From Bacteroidota bacterium (lineage in GTDB: Bacteria; Bacteroidota; Bacteroidia; UBA8524), in NCBI GenBank assembly GCA_008933805.1, contig WBUH01000012.1:62001-126000 (forward strand): DNA of 64,000 bases, given 5' to 3'. Made by a program: the position numbers and the translations under genes. The notes under the pieces are model-generated. The model was not told where the DNA came from, did not search any database, and worked only from the letters and a program-made list of their open reading frames with translations. Positions 8,059 to 16,609 of the stretch are shown in pieces (position 1 is the first letter of the stretch; the number at the start of each line of letters is the position of its first letter).

Positions 8059-9447
8059 TTAATAGCCCAATACCTTCATCATGCTTTCAGCAGTTTGCTC
8101 TGGTGCAAACAGGCGATAGGTAAGCTTACCGTCAACCTTATCAACAATCACATGCTTGGGCGCAGGTATCAAACAGTGTTGTATACCTCCGTAGCCGCCA
8201 ATACTTTCTTGGTAGGCTCCTGTGTGAAAGAAACCCATGTACAGTTTCTCACCTTCATTAATCACAGGCATAAACACCTGGTTGGTATGGGTGTCGCTGT
8301 TATAATAATCCTGACCGTCGCAAGTGATACCTCCAAGGTTAATACGTTGGAACGGCTTATCCCACATATTGATAGCCAACAGAATAAACTTTTGGCCTAT
8401 GCCCCAAGTATCGGGCAGGGTAGTAATAAATGAGCTGTCAATCATGTACCACAGCTCTTTATCGTTTTGCTCTTTTTGGCCTATAATAGAGTATATGGTG
8501 CCGCCGCTTTCACCAACAGTATATTGTCCAAACTCGCTATAAATAGTTGGTTCGGCTACACCGCAGTCGTCGCAGATGGTTTTTATATACATCACTATCT
8601 GGTCAATCATGTACGCATAATCATGCTCAACGCCCAGTGTGGTATAAATAGGCATACCGCCGCCTATATCCAGCCCTTCCAATTCGGGGGCTACTTTTTT
8701 CAAATCGCAGTAAACGTTTATCAACCTCGATAACTCACTCCAGTAATACGTGGTGTCTTTAATACCTGTATTCACAAAAAAGTGCATTAGTTTTAGTGAA
8801 TAGCGGGCATCATTTTTTATGCGTGATTCATAAAACTCCACCGCTTTTTTTGAACTAAGCCCTAAACGTGAGGTATAAAACGAAGAGTTAGGCTCTTCTT
8901 CAGTAGCAATACGTATCCCTAAATTTATAGTGGTTGGGTATTTTGTGTACAAATCAAGCTCTGAGGGATTATCTAACACCGCAACAAGGTTTACAAAACC
9001 AAGCTCTACCATTTCAACAATTTTGCGGGCATACTCTTCGGTTTTGTAGCCATTGCAAATTATTTCGCGGTCTTTGGGTAATAGCCCTTTTTGGTTCAGG
9101 TGTTTAATAATATCTAAATCAAACGAAGAAGAAGTTTCAAGCCCTACATTGTGCTTAAGAGCTTCTTCTATTATAAAATTAAAATGTGAGCTTTTGGTGC
9201 AGTAGCAATACTTATAGCCGGCGTTATAACTATATTTAGAAATTGCATTTTCAAATAATGTGTTCGATTTTTCAATCTGCATCCCCACTTTGGGCAGGTA
9301 CGTAAATTTTAATGGGGTTCCGTACTCCTCAATCATCTCCATCAACGGAATATCGTGAAAAGTAAGCTCAAAGTTTTTTAAATCAAACCCGTGACGGGGG
9401 AAGTAAAAAGTTTGCTCAATAAGGTCGATATATCTGTTCTTAATCAT
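8059..9447 (-). CDS. speA: Arginine decarboxylase (alanine-racemase fold, PLP-dependent)
   Basis: A 462-residue fold-type III PLP decarboxylase of the biosynthetic arginine decarboxylase group found in Bacteroidota; it would make agmatine from arginine for polyamine synthesis. The PLP lysine lies in YCTKSSHF (about residue 85). The phosphate/PLP-binding glycine run LDIGGGMPIY is near 275, and the second-subunit active-site Cys/Asp region GITCDGQDYYNSD is near 375. It is transcribed divergently from an arginase gene 129 bases away, so two enzymes competing for arginine sit back to back. Substrate specificity (arginine rather than ornithine or diaminopimelate) is inferred from overall resemblance. 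Confidence 0.85.
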   Translation of the reverse strand: MIKNRYIDLIEQTFYFPRHGFDLKNFELTFHDIPLMEMIEEYGTPLKFTYLPKVGMQIEKSNTLFENAISKYSYNAGYKYCYCTKSSHFNFIIEEALKHNVGLETSSSFDLDIIKHLNQKGLLPKDREIICNGYKTEEYARKIVEMVELGFVNLVAVLDNPSELDLYTKYPTTINLGIRIATEEEPNSSFYTSRLGLSSKKAVEFYESRIKNDARYSLKLMHFFVNTGIKDTTYYWSELSRLINVYCDLKKVAPELEGLDIGGGMPIYTTLGVEHDYAYMIDQIVMYIKTICDDCGVAEPTIYSEFGQYTVGESGGTIYSIIGQKEQNDKELWYMIDSSFITTLPDTWGIGQKFILLAINMWDKPFQRINLGGITCDGQDYYNSDTHTNQVFMPVINEGEKLYMGFFHTGAYQESIGGYGGIQHCLIPAPKHVIVDKVDGKLTYRLFAPEQTAESMMKVLGY

Positions 9448-9576
9448 TTGCTGCCCTAATTTTCGTATTATTGTGTTAATTTATTTCAGTTGTATTTTAG
9501 TTACTGTACAAATTGTTTTTAAAAAACAGGCGCAAAAGTATAACGAAGCTGACTATAAAACTAAGGAGTTTTTTAA

Positions 9577-10518
9577 ATGAGCACACGAAGAATAAAGGTT
9601 ATTGAGGTTCCTTCTGAATTAGGTGCAGGTACACGCGGTTCAAGTCTAGGTCCAACGGCATTACGCTTTGCCGACATGAACAAAGGGCGAAAAAAAATTA
9701 ACAAATATTTAACAGCGCGGGTTGGTGACCTTAACTACATGTTGAGCCACAACACGGCGTATGAAGATGCAAAAAATATCGACTCTATATCACAGATAAT
9801 TAACTCAATAGCACTTGAGGTAGAAAAAACATTGAGCGAAGGTGAGTTTCCGTTGATTTTTTCAGGCGACCATAGTAATGCCGCAGGAAGTATTGCCGGT
9901 ATTAAAAACTATTACGACGATAAAAGGTTGGGTGTGATTTGGATTGATGCCCACGCCGATATTCATTCACCGCTTACCACCCCTTCGGGAAATGTGCACG
10001 GTATGCCAATGGCTGTTTCGTTAGGGATTGATAACCGCGAGAACGCTATTAACGAAGAAGACGAGGCTACAATGGAGTATTGGAACGAGTTGAAATACGC
10101 CGGTAGCAAGGGGATCAGTCCTAAAATACTGCCAAGTGATATTGTGTATATAGATATACGCGATCTTGAACGCCAAGAGTGGGAGGTGATTGATAACTTA
10201 AATATTGAGTTTTATACCCCTAAAGAGGTAAAGGAAATTGGTATTGAGAAAGTGGCAAAAGAGACACTGGAATACCTTAAAAACTGCGATATTTTATACG
10301 TATCGTTTGATGTTGACAGCTTAGACCCAAGCGTTTCTGTGGGCACAGGCACACCTTATCCAGAAGGCCTGAATTTGTACGAGGCTAAAACGCTGCTGTA
10401 TAACTTGCTGCGCGACCCCAAAACTATCGCCTTAGAGATTACAGAAATTAATCCTTTGTTGGATAGCGAAAACAAAATGGCTCGCGCCGCCCTTGAGATT
10501 TTAGAAGAGGTGTTGTAA
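9577..10518 (+). CDS. rocF: Arginase (ureohydrolase family)
   Basis: A 313-residue binuclear-manganese ureohydrolase. Metal ligands are visible as GDHS (His99), DAHADIH (Asp124, His126, Asp128) and SFDVDSLDP (Asp245, Asp247). The substrate loop SGNVHGMPMAVSLG and the preceding SPLTTP match arginase (SGNLHGQPV in animal enzymes) rather than agmatinase, so the likely reaction is arginine to ornithine plus urea. An AAGGAG Shine-Dalgarno-like stretch lies about nine bases upstream of the ATG, unusual for this phylum. Because the neighbour is arginine decarboxylase, automated annotation may call this agmatinase; I consider that less likely. Confidence 0.85.
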   Translation: MSTRRIKVIEVPSELGAGTRGSSLGPTALRFADMNKGRKKINKYLTARVGDLNYMLSHNTAYEDAKNIDSISQIINSIALEVEKTLSEGEFPLIFSGDHSNAAGSIAGIKNYYDDKRLGVIWIDAHADIHSPLTTPSGNVHGMPMAVSLGIDNRENAINEEDEATMEYWNELKYAGSKGISPKILPSDIVYIDIRDLERQEWEVIDNLNIEFYTPKEVKEIGIEKVAKETLEYLKNCDILYVSFDVDSLDPSVSVGTGTPYPEGLNLYEAKTLLYNLLRDPKTIALEITEINPLLDSENKMARAALEILEEVL

Positions 10519-10540
10519 CACCCTTCTAAAAGTTTCCCAA

Positions 10541-10870
10541 CTAATCTTCATCATCAATCCACAAATTGGCAAGCGCATTTTGCAGCTCGGCCATGGCGTG
10601 TTGTTCCCGCTTTTTCATAGTAGCTGTTATGCCTTTGCGGTATATGGCTTCGGCTTCTTCTTTCCTGTTTTCACGCTCATACAATTTACCTAAATGGTAA
10701 TAAGTGGCCGTGTAGTCAGGTTGTGTGTTGTATAGAGTTTCAAAAATCGTTTTTGCCTCACCGTCATTACCCATGCCTACATATTCTATGGCTAATGCAT
10801 AGTTTAAAAACGCATCGTTCGGCGTATCAGCCAAAAACTGTTTCAGTTGTATTACCCGCTTGTTTTCCAT
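10541..10870 (-). CDS. Small TPR protein
   Basis: A 109-residue cytoplasmic protein made of about two and a half tetratricopeptide repeats. These are FLNYALAIEYVGMGNDGEAK, TYYHLGKLYERENRKEEAEAIY and a partial third ending in an acidic tail. TPR units mediate protein-protein contacts; no partner is indicated. It is convergent with the arginase gene and divergent from etfB; its start lies only 11 bases from the etfB -7 element. Confidence 0.8.
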   Translation of the reverse strand: MENKRVIQLKQFLADTPNDAFLNYALAIEYVGMGNDGEAKTIFETLYNTQPDYTATYYHLGKLYERENRKEEAEAIYRKGITATMKKREQHAMAELQNALANLWIDDED

Positions 10871-10880
10871 CTTTTTTCAA

Positions 10881-10888
10881 TACCTTTG
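10881..10888 (+). promoter_or_regulatory. -7 promoter element (TACCTTTG) for the etfBA operon
   Basis: TACCTTTG with a TTG about 18 bases upstream fits the Bacteroidota promoter consensus. It would give a leader of roughly 55 bases before the etfB ATG at 10949. Confidence 0.6.
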
Positions 10889-10948
10889 CAGTCCTTTTAA
10901 AAAAACAGGACCCAACTAAACTAACCCAAGTTAAATAATACTGTTTGA

Positions 10949-11686
10949 ATGAAAATTTTAGTTTGTATTAGTGTTGTTCCCGATACGACCACAAAAATCA
11001 CCTTCACCGATAATAATACCAAATTTAATGCTGCCGGTGTGCAGTTTATTATCAATCCGTACGATGAACTGGCTCTGACCCGTGCCCTTGAAATTACCGA
11101 GGCCGGCGGAGGAACAGTTACTGCAATAACCGTAGGGCTTGCTGATGCTGAAGCTAACATTCGCAAGGCATTGGCAATTGGTGCAAACGATGCGGTGCGT
11201 ATTAATGCCAACCCAACCGATGCTTTTTTTGTAGCTGCTGAAATAGCTGCTTATGCTAAAGACAAAGGTTTTGATTTGATACTTACCGGACGTGAAAGTA
11301 TTGATTATAACGGTGGTTTGGTGTGTGGTTTGTTGGCTGAAATGTTGGGCATACCCAGCGTGAACGTTGTTACCAAAATAGATGTAGCAGGTGGCGAAGC
11401 AATCCTAGTGCGTGATATTGACGGTGGTAAAGAAACCGTGAAAGTAGCATTACCCATAGTTGCCAGCGCACAAAAAGAGCTAACCGAGCCTCGTATTCCA
11501 AACATGCGTGGTATTATGGCAGCACGTACAAAGCCTTTGGCAGTTGTTGAGCCAAGTGCACACAAAGCGGCCTCTGCGTTTAATGCGTTTGAACTACCCG
11601 CAGCCAAAGCAGGTTGCAAAATGATTGCTGCTGAAAATGCAGGCGAATTGATAGCGTTATTGCACAACGAGGCAAAGGTTATCTAA
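10949..11686 (+). CDS. etfB: Electron transfer flavoprotein beta subunit
   Basis: The beta subunit (245 residues) of the heterodimeric electron transfer flavoprotein, which accepts electrons from acyl-CoA and other dehydrogenases and passes them to the quinone pool. Typical features are the N-terminal MKILVCISVVPDTTTKI, the NPYDELALTRALEI nucleotide-binding segment, the LILTGRESIDYNGG loop, and the C-terminal recognition region near LTEPRIPNMRGIMAA that docks with dehydrogenases. It is followed 50 bases later by etfA on the same strand. No ETF:quinone oxidoreductase gene is in the window. Confidence 0.95.
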   Translation: MKILVCISVVPDTTTKITFTDNNTKFNAAGVQFIINPYDELALTRALEITEAGGGTVTAITVGLADAEANIRKALAIGANDAVRINANPTDAFFVAAEIAAYAKDKGFDLILTGRESIDYNGGLVCGLLAEMLGIPSVNVVTKIDVAGGEAILVRDIDGGKETVKVALPIVASAQKELTEPRIPNMRGIMAARTKPLAVVEPSAHKAASAFNAFELPAAKAGCKMIAAENAGELIALLHNEAKVI

Positions 11687-11736
11687 TACGGAAATTGAAA
11701 AAAAGTTGTACCTTTATTAATCAGAAAAGATAAGAT

Positions 11737-12705
11737 ATGTCAGTACTGGTATTTGCTGAGAGCGTTGACGGAAAGTTTAAAAAATCTACTCTTGAGGCAG
11801 TTTCGTATGCCAAAGAAACCGCTACATTATTAGGAACCAAAACCATTGCCGTATCAATAGGCAATGTTGCCGAAGCCGATTTGAAGGCATTAGGTAATAA
11901 CGGTGCCGAAGCGGTATATGCTATTAACCTTGATAAATTTACCCCCGAAGCTTATAGCGCGGCTATTGCAGAAGTAGCTAAAAAAGAAAGCGCACAAGCT
12001 GTTATTATATCAAACACCTACACAGGCAAATCAGTTGCCCCACGTGTTGCTGTGAAACTTGATGCCGGTATTGCATCGGGTGTTGTTGCGTTGCCAACCA
12101 CATCAAACGGCTTTGTAGTACGTAAAAGTGTGTTTTCAGGTAAAGCATTTGCAGATGTAACAGTAACTACTGCTACTAAAGTATTGGCTATTACCCCCAA
12201 CTCATACCAAATAAATAACTACGGCGGCGAAGCTGCTGTTATAAACCACGATGCCCAAGTGGGTGCTGATGCATGGAAAACCCAAACTGTTGAGGTGAAC
12301 CGTGTAACAGGTAAAATACCTTTGACTGAAGCTGAATTAGTAGTTTCAGCTGGACGTGGTATGAAAGGCCCCGAAAATTGGGGAATGATTGAAGAACTTG
12401 CTGCTACTTTGGGTGCTGCCACAGCTTGCTCAAAACCTGTGAGCGATATGCACTGGAGGCCGCACGATGAACACGTAGGCCAAACAGGGATTACCATTAA
12501 ACCCAACTTGTATATTGCGGTGGGTATTTCAGGTGCAATACAGCACTTGGCAGGCGTTAGCTCAAGCAAAGTGATTGTAGCTGTGAATAAAGATCCCGAA
12601 GCTCCGTTTTTTAAAGCTGCCGATTACGGTATTGTGGGCGATGCTTTTGAGATTGTGCCCAAACTTATTGAAGCAGCTAAAAAACTAAAAGCTACATCTA
12701 ACTAA
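11737..12705 (+). CDS. etfA: Electron transfer flavoprotein alpha subunit
   Basis: The alpha subunit (322 residues), which carries most of the FAD site. The C-terminal FAD-binding domain shows VVSAGRGMKGPENWGMIEEL, then SDMHWRPHDEHVGQTG, then the conserved ISGAIQHLAGVSSSKVIVAV and VNKDPEAPFFKAADYGIVGD. It forms a heterodimer with the upstream etfB product and together they serve fatty-acid or amino-acid oxidation. The downstream DUF151 nuclease and nucleoside transporter genes follow closely on the same strand and may be co-transcribed. Confidence 0.95.
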   Translation: MSVLVFAESVDGKFKKSTLEAVSYAKETATLLGTKTIAVSIGNVAEADLKALGNNGAEAVYAINLDKFTPEAYSAAIAEVAKKESAQAVIISNTYTGKSVAPRVAVKLDAGIASGVVALPTTSNGFVVRKSVFSGKAFADVTVTTATKVLAITPNSYQINNYGGEAAVINHDAQVGADAWKTQTVEVNRVTGKIPLTEAELVVSAGRGMKGPENWGMIEELAATLGAATACSKPVSDMHWRPHDEHVGQTGITIKPNLYIAVGISGAIQHLAGVSSSKVIVAVNKDPEAPFFKAADYGIVGDAFEIVPKLIEAAKKLKATSN

Positions 12706-12732
12706 AAGAAAGACATAGAAGCCCCACTGCTG

Positions 12733-13338
12733 ATGCAAAAAATACGGCTTGAAATAGTAGGACTTACGTCAGGGCAAACGCACGGCTCATACACCCTTAT
12801 TTTGGGTGAAACGCAAGGCGACCGCAAACTGCCAATAATTATCGGCAGTTTTGAAGCACAAGCTATTGCGATTGAGATTGAAAAAATTGTGCCTTTCAGG
12901 CCAATGACTCATGACCTTTTTATCTCGTTTTGCCGTACTTTCAACATTGAAGTAGATGAAGTAGTTATATACAACCTTATCGAGGGGGTATTCTATTCAA
13001 AGATAATTTGCAAAATGGGTAATGAGCGGCACGAAATTGATGCGCGCACCAGCGATGCCATTGCATTGGCGGTGCGTTTCAATTGCCCCGTTACCACCTT
13101 TGAACATATCATGGAAATGGCAGGTATTAACCTGCAAGGTGACGAGGAGGACGAAGAAGGTCCTGCCCGTCCGGCATCTCCACCACAAGAAGAGCCTGTT
13201 TTAAAACGTGCACCCGGCCAAAACGATTACTCTAATTACACCATGAGTGAATTAGAATCGATGCTGGAAGAAGCTGAAGAAGTTGAAGACTACGAACGAG
13301 CGGCACGCATTAGGGACGAAATTCGAAAGCGCAGGTAA
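12733..13338 (+). CDS. Bifunctional nuclease (DUF151) with C-terminal UVR motif
   Basis: A 201-residue protein with two parts. Residues 1-135 form a DUF151/BFN domain, with signatures SYTLILGETQGDRKLPIIIG, FEAQAIAIEIE and RTSDAIALAVRFNCP. A linker rich in Pro and acidic residues leads to a UVR-type coiled motif at about 165-201 (MSELESMLEEAEEVEDYERA then ARIRDEIRKRR), like the UvrB/UvrC contact helix. DUF151 proteins are described as DNA/RNA nucleases in plants and related bacteria; the UVR motif suggests interaction with Uvr or Clp partners. It follows etfA by 27 bases. Confidence 0.88.
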   Translation: MQKIRLEIVGLTSGQTHGSYTLILGETQGDRKLPIIIGSFEAQAIAIEIEKIVPFRPMTHDLFISFCRTFNIEVDEVVIYNLIEGVFYSKIICKMGNERHEIDARTSDAIALAVRFNCPVTTFEHIMEMAGINLQGDEEDEEGPARPASPPQEEPVLKRAPGQNDYSNYTMSELESMLEEAEEVEDYERAARIRDEIRKRR

Positions 13339-13378
13339 TACCACTATGTACTTATTTTAACCTATAACCTATTAACCA

Positions 13379-14680
13379 ATGCCTGAACTTTCATTAATTA
13401 GCATTTTACGCGGGTTATTAGGTGTAGCGTTTTTAGTTGCAGTAGGTTGGGTGTTTAGCAGCAACCGTAAGCAAATAAACTGGAGGTTGATACTTGCAGG
13501 TCTTTTATTGCAAGTTGTGTTTGCAGTGCTGGTATTAAAAGTTGATTTCTTTTGGGCGTTTTTCAATACTATCGGTAACGGATTTGTTAAGGTACTTGAG
13601 TTTACCAATAAAGGCTCCGAGTTTTTGTTTGGTGAATTGGTAACGGATACCGAGAACTACGGAATTCTTTTCGCGTTTAAAATTCTGCCTACCGTTGTTT
13701 TTTTCTCAGCCCTTACCTCATTATTATATTATTTAGGCATTCTGCAAAAAGTAGTTTACGGTATTGCGTGGGTAATGAAAAAAACCATGCGTTTATCAGG
13801 TGCCGAAAGCCTTGCCGCAGCAGCCAACGTTTTTGTGGGCCAAACCGAAGCCCCTTTGGTGATAAAACCCTATATCCCCAAAATGACTCGTAGCGAAATG
13901 TTATGTCTTATGACGGGAGGGATGGCTACTATTGCAGGCGGTGTTATGTCGGCATTTATCGGCTTTTTGGGTGGAAATGACCCTGAAATGCAACGGTTTT
14001 TTGCCACACACTTACTTACAGCATCACTAATGTCGGCTCCGGCAGCCATTGTGGCCGCCAAGCTTATTGTGCCTGAAACCGAAGAATTTGACAGCAGCCT
14101 TAAAGTGAATAACGAAAAGCTCGGCACAAACATATTAGAGTCTGTTTCGATAGGTACTACCGAAGGGTTGAAACTTGCCGTAAACGTAGGAGCTATGCTT
14201 TTGGTATTTACGGCGTTGATATACTTATTAAACTCAATACTGATTGGGGTAGGGGATTTGACCGGACTGAACGAGGCCATTGCTGCCGGAACGGGCGGAA
14301 TGTACAAAGAGCTTTCATTTCAGTTTTTGTTGGGCCATCTGTTTTCGCCTGTTGCATGGCTTATCGGGGTAAACAACAACGATATATTTACCGTAGGGCA
14401 ATTATTGGGTGAGAAAACCATTCTTAACGAGTTTTATGCCTACACCAGTTTTGGTAACCTTAAAAACGCAGGGGTAATAGTTGATACCAAAACCATCGTT
14501 ATCACTACGTACGCTCTTTGCGGCTTCTCAAATTTTGCTTCTATCGGCATTCAAATTGGGGGTATAGGTTCGTTAGCTCCCGATAAACGGACTTTATTGT
14601 CTCAACTGGGGCTAAGGGCATTATTGGGCGGTACAATTGCCTGTTTGCTCACCGCAGCCATTGTGGGCATGTTCTATTAA
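13379..14680 (+). CDS. Concentrative nucleoside transporter (CNT/NupC family)
   Basis: A 433-residue inner-membrane symporter of the CNT family, importing nucleosides with sodium or protons. The signature region includes FVGQTEAPLVIKPYIPKMTR (nucleoside-binding helical hairpin), MTGGMATIAGGVMSAFIGFL, and ALCGFSNFASIGIQIGGIG in the second hairpin repeat. The many hydrophobic helices and the length agree with bacterial NupC proteins. The gene is preceded by the nuclease gene, compatible with a nucleoside salvage theme, although that link is inference. A short hairpin overlapping the stop codon (14679-14698) may act as a weak terminator. Confidence 0.93.
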   Translation: MPELSLISILRGLLGVAFLVAVGWVFSSNRKQINWRLILAGLLLQVVFAVLVLKVDFFWAFFNTIGNGFVKVLEFTNKGSEFLFGELVTDTENYGILFAFKILPTVVFFSALTSLLYYLGILQKVVYGIAWVMKKTMRLSGAESLAAAANVFVGQTEAPLVIKPYIPKMTRSEMLCLMTGGMATIAGGVMSAFIGFLGGNDPEMQRFFATHLLTASLMSAPAAIVAAKLIVPETEEFDSSLKVNNEKLGTNILESVSIGTTEGLKLAVNVGAMLLVFTALIYLLNSILIGVGDLTGLNEAIAAGTGGMYKELSFQFLLGHLFSPVAWLIGVNNNDIFTVGQLLGEKTILNEFYAYTSFGNLKNAGVIVDTKTIVITTYALCGFSNFASIGIQIGGIGSLAPDKRTLLSQLGLRALLGGTIACLLTAAIVGMFY

Positions 14681-14972
14681 GCCTTAAAACGAAGGCTTCT
14701 AAAAAATATTTCATTCTTCTTACAAATGCACTTTCGCCTTAGTAAAAGGCACTTTCAGACGAAACTCTTTTGTGAAAAGTTGCACTTAAACAAGTTTTTC
14801 GATAAAAAAAATTAGCAGGCCTTGCATTTTTAAAACTATTTTTCACTAAATTTACATAAACAATAGTTAAACCTAATTTCTGATAACGCCTATAGAATAA
14901 AACCTCTACTTTGTTTATTGCCTGCAAAGGCACAAGTTTTTTAAATACTTAATCAGGTTTAAAGGAGGTTTT
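14681..14972. other. AT-rich leader/promoter region of the sigma-factor gene
   Basis: Almost 300 bases without a gene. It holds an unusually strong Shine-Dalgarno sequence AAAGGAGG (14961-14968) four bases before the ATG at 14973, and a small hairpin TGCCT-GCAA-AGGCA near 14920-14934. A candidate -7 element TCTACTTTG lies just before it. A long 5' leader with a strong ribosome-binding site is uncommon in this phylum and may indicate high-level or controlled translation of the sigma factor. Confidence 0.4.
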
Positions 14973-15554
14973 ATGAAAATCCAACAAATCAGCGACCATG
15001 AGTTGGTTCAGCTCTACGTTAGTGGAAACGAGCCCTGTCTAGAGATGCTTATTAAGCGTCACAAGCGTAAAATCTTTACTACCATTTACCTTATCGTAAA
15101 TGACCGTTACATTGCTGAAGACCTTTTTCAGGAGACCTTCATTAAGGTAATACAGATGCTTAAGCATGAGAAGTACAACGAAGAGGGTAAATTCCTTCCT
15201 TGGGTAGTTCGTATTGCCCGCAACCTTGCCATTGATTATTTCCGTAAGGCAAAACGTACCCCAACTATTACCGATAGTGATGGCGAAGATATTTTCAGGT
15301 ACATTGAGCTGGCTGATGAAAACCGCGAGGAACAAATTATCCGTCGCCAAACTGAAAAACAATTGAGGCAGCTTATTAACCTTTTGCCTGAAGAACAAAA
15401 ACAAGTATTGGTATTGCGCCACTATGGGGATTTAAGTTTTAAAGAAATTGCCGACTTAACCCAAGTGAGCATAAATACCGCGCTGGGACGTATGCGATAT
15501 GCATTGAACAACCTGCGTAAAATGATGCTTGAAAAAGAAATTAGTTTGCATTGA
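14973..15554 (+). CDS. ECF-type RNA polymerase sigma factor
   Basis: A 193-residue sigma-70-family factor. Region 2 spans about residues 25-95, including DRYIAEDLFQETFIKVIQML and FLPWVVRIARNLAIDYFRKA (core and -10 binding). Region 4 spans about 135-185 with LLPEEQKQVLVLRHYGDLSF and the helix-turn-helix FKEIADLTQVSINTALGRMR. It redirects RNA polymerase to a specific promoter set. A perfect AAAGGAGG ribosome-binding site precedes the start. A small gene 49 bases downstream may encode its partner. No transmembrane anti-sigma gene is visible next to it. Confidence 0.92.
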   Translation: MKIQQISDHELVQLYVSGNEPCLEMLIKRHKRKIFTTIYLIVNDRYIAEDLFQETFIKVIQMLKHEKYNEEGKFLPWVVRIARNLAIDYFRKAKRTPTITDSDGEDIFRYIELADENREEQIIRRQTEKQLRQLINLLPEEQKQVLVLRHYGDLSFKEIADLTQVSINTALGRMRYALNNLRKMMLEKEISLH

Positions 15555-15603
15555 AATATTTTTAAAATAAATTCGTTAGAGTGTACAAACAGGTTTTACG
15601 CCT

Positions 15604-15849
15604 ATGAACTCTAACTTTACTACTAATGATTTACTGCTGTTTTTGTATGGCGAGATGAATGCTGACAAGGCCGCAGTACTTACCGAACAACTAATTACCG
15701 ATGTTGCTTTGAGGGCAGAGTTCCAGAAGTTGAAAGAAACTAAAGAACGACTGGATGCTGAGCAGTTTGAGCCGGATGCCACTACCATAAACATGGTGAT
15801 GGATTACTCGGCAAGTTATCACTCGGCCCCCGAGCACCACGCGGAATAG
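15604..15849 (+). CDS. Small acidic protein after the sigma factor, possible soluble anti-sigma
   Basis: An 81-residue acidic protein. The first half, NDLLLFLYGEMNADKAAVLTEQL followed by DVALRAEFQKLKETKERLD, resembles the N-terminal helical segment of anti-sigma proteins, although it lacks the zinc-binding His/Cys residues and any membrane helix. It sits 49 bases behind the ECF sigma gene on the same strand. Its position and this resemblance suggest it modulates the sigma factor, but that is inference. Confidence 0.7.
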   Translation: MNSNFTTNDLLLFLYGEMNADKAAVLTEQLITDVALRAEFQKLKETKERLDAEQFEPDATTINMVMDYSASYHSAPEHHAE

Positions 15850-15950
15850 CGTATCTACCCTATATAGTTTTAGGCAAGTTTTTTATTTGCCCTGTAAGCT
15901 GTGTGTAATCCGTATTAGGCCAATCTCTTAAAATTCCCTTATTTTGCTTT

Positions 15951-16607
15951 GTGCAAAAAAGCGAACGATTTAAAAAATTCATCGAATTTCAGCTCGAGAA
16001 CCATCCGCAAGTAGAAACCGAATTGCATTATACCAACCCGTTTGAATTGTTGGTAGCGGTTATTTTATCTGCCCAATGCACCGATAAAAGGGTAAACATT
16101 GTTACCCCGGCCTTATTTGCAGCATTTCCAAATCCTGAAGCTCTTGCAGCAACCAACTTTGATGAGTTGTTTCCCTATATCAAATCCATCAGTTATCCCA
16201 ATAACAAAACCAAGCACCTAATTGGCATGGCTAATATGCTGCTGAATGATTTTGGCGGTGAAATACCTGCTGATATTAAAGAGTTGCAAAAGTTGCCAGG
16301 AGTGGGGCGTAAAACGGCCAATGTAATAGCCAGTGTGATTTACAACATGCCTGCAATGGCTGTTGATACCCATGTTTTCAGGGTATCGGCGCGATTGGGA
16401 TTAACTACAAATGCTAAAACCCCGCTTGAAACTGAGAAACAGCTGGTGAAGTATATACCCGAAAAACACATTGCTACGGCCCATCATTGGCTTATCTTAC
16501 ACGGAAGGTATGTTTGTGTAGCCCGCAAGCCAAAATGCGAAATATGCGGCATGAATAGCTTTTGTAAATACTTTGAAAAGAATATTGCTAAAGGAATTGT
16601 GAGCTGA
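15951..16607 (+). CDS. nth: Endonuclease III (base-excision repair DNA glycosylase/AP lyase)
   Basis: A 218-residue HhH-GPD glycosylase that removes oxidised pyrimidines and cleaves the abasic site. The helix-hairpin-helix LPGVGRKTANVI holds the catalytic Lys121, and Asp139 lies in AVDTHVFRVSARLGL. A [4Fe-4S] cluster loop has Cys189, Cys196, Cys199 and Cys205 in the expected C-X6-C-X2-C-X5-C spacing. The start is GTG at 15951; a TATTTTG-like -7 element ends only four bases upstream, so the mRNA may be leaderless. Convergent with the DUF218 gene. Confidence 0.96.
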   Translation: MQKSERFKKFIEFQLENHPQVETELHYTNPFELLVAVILSAQCTDKRVNIVTPALFAAFPNPEALAATNFDELFPYIKSISYPNNKTKHLIGMANMLLNDFGGEIPADIKELQKLPGVGRKTANVIASVIYNMPAMAVDTHVFRVSARLGLTTNAKTPLETEKQLVKYIPEKHIATAHHWLILHGRYVCVARKPKCEICGMNSFCKYFEKNIAKGIVS

Positions 16608-16609
16608 TT

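Noticed and set aside
9577-10518. Agmatinase reading of the ureohydrolase gene
   Set aside because: The substrate loop SGNVHGMPMAVSLG and LTTP segment match arginase; agmatinase would show a different loop. The neighbouring decarboxylase alone does not justify the agmatinase name.
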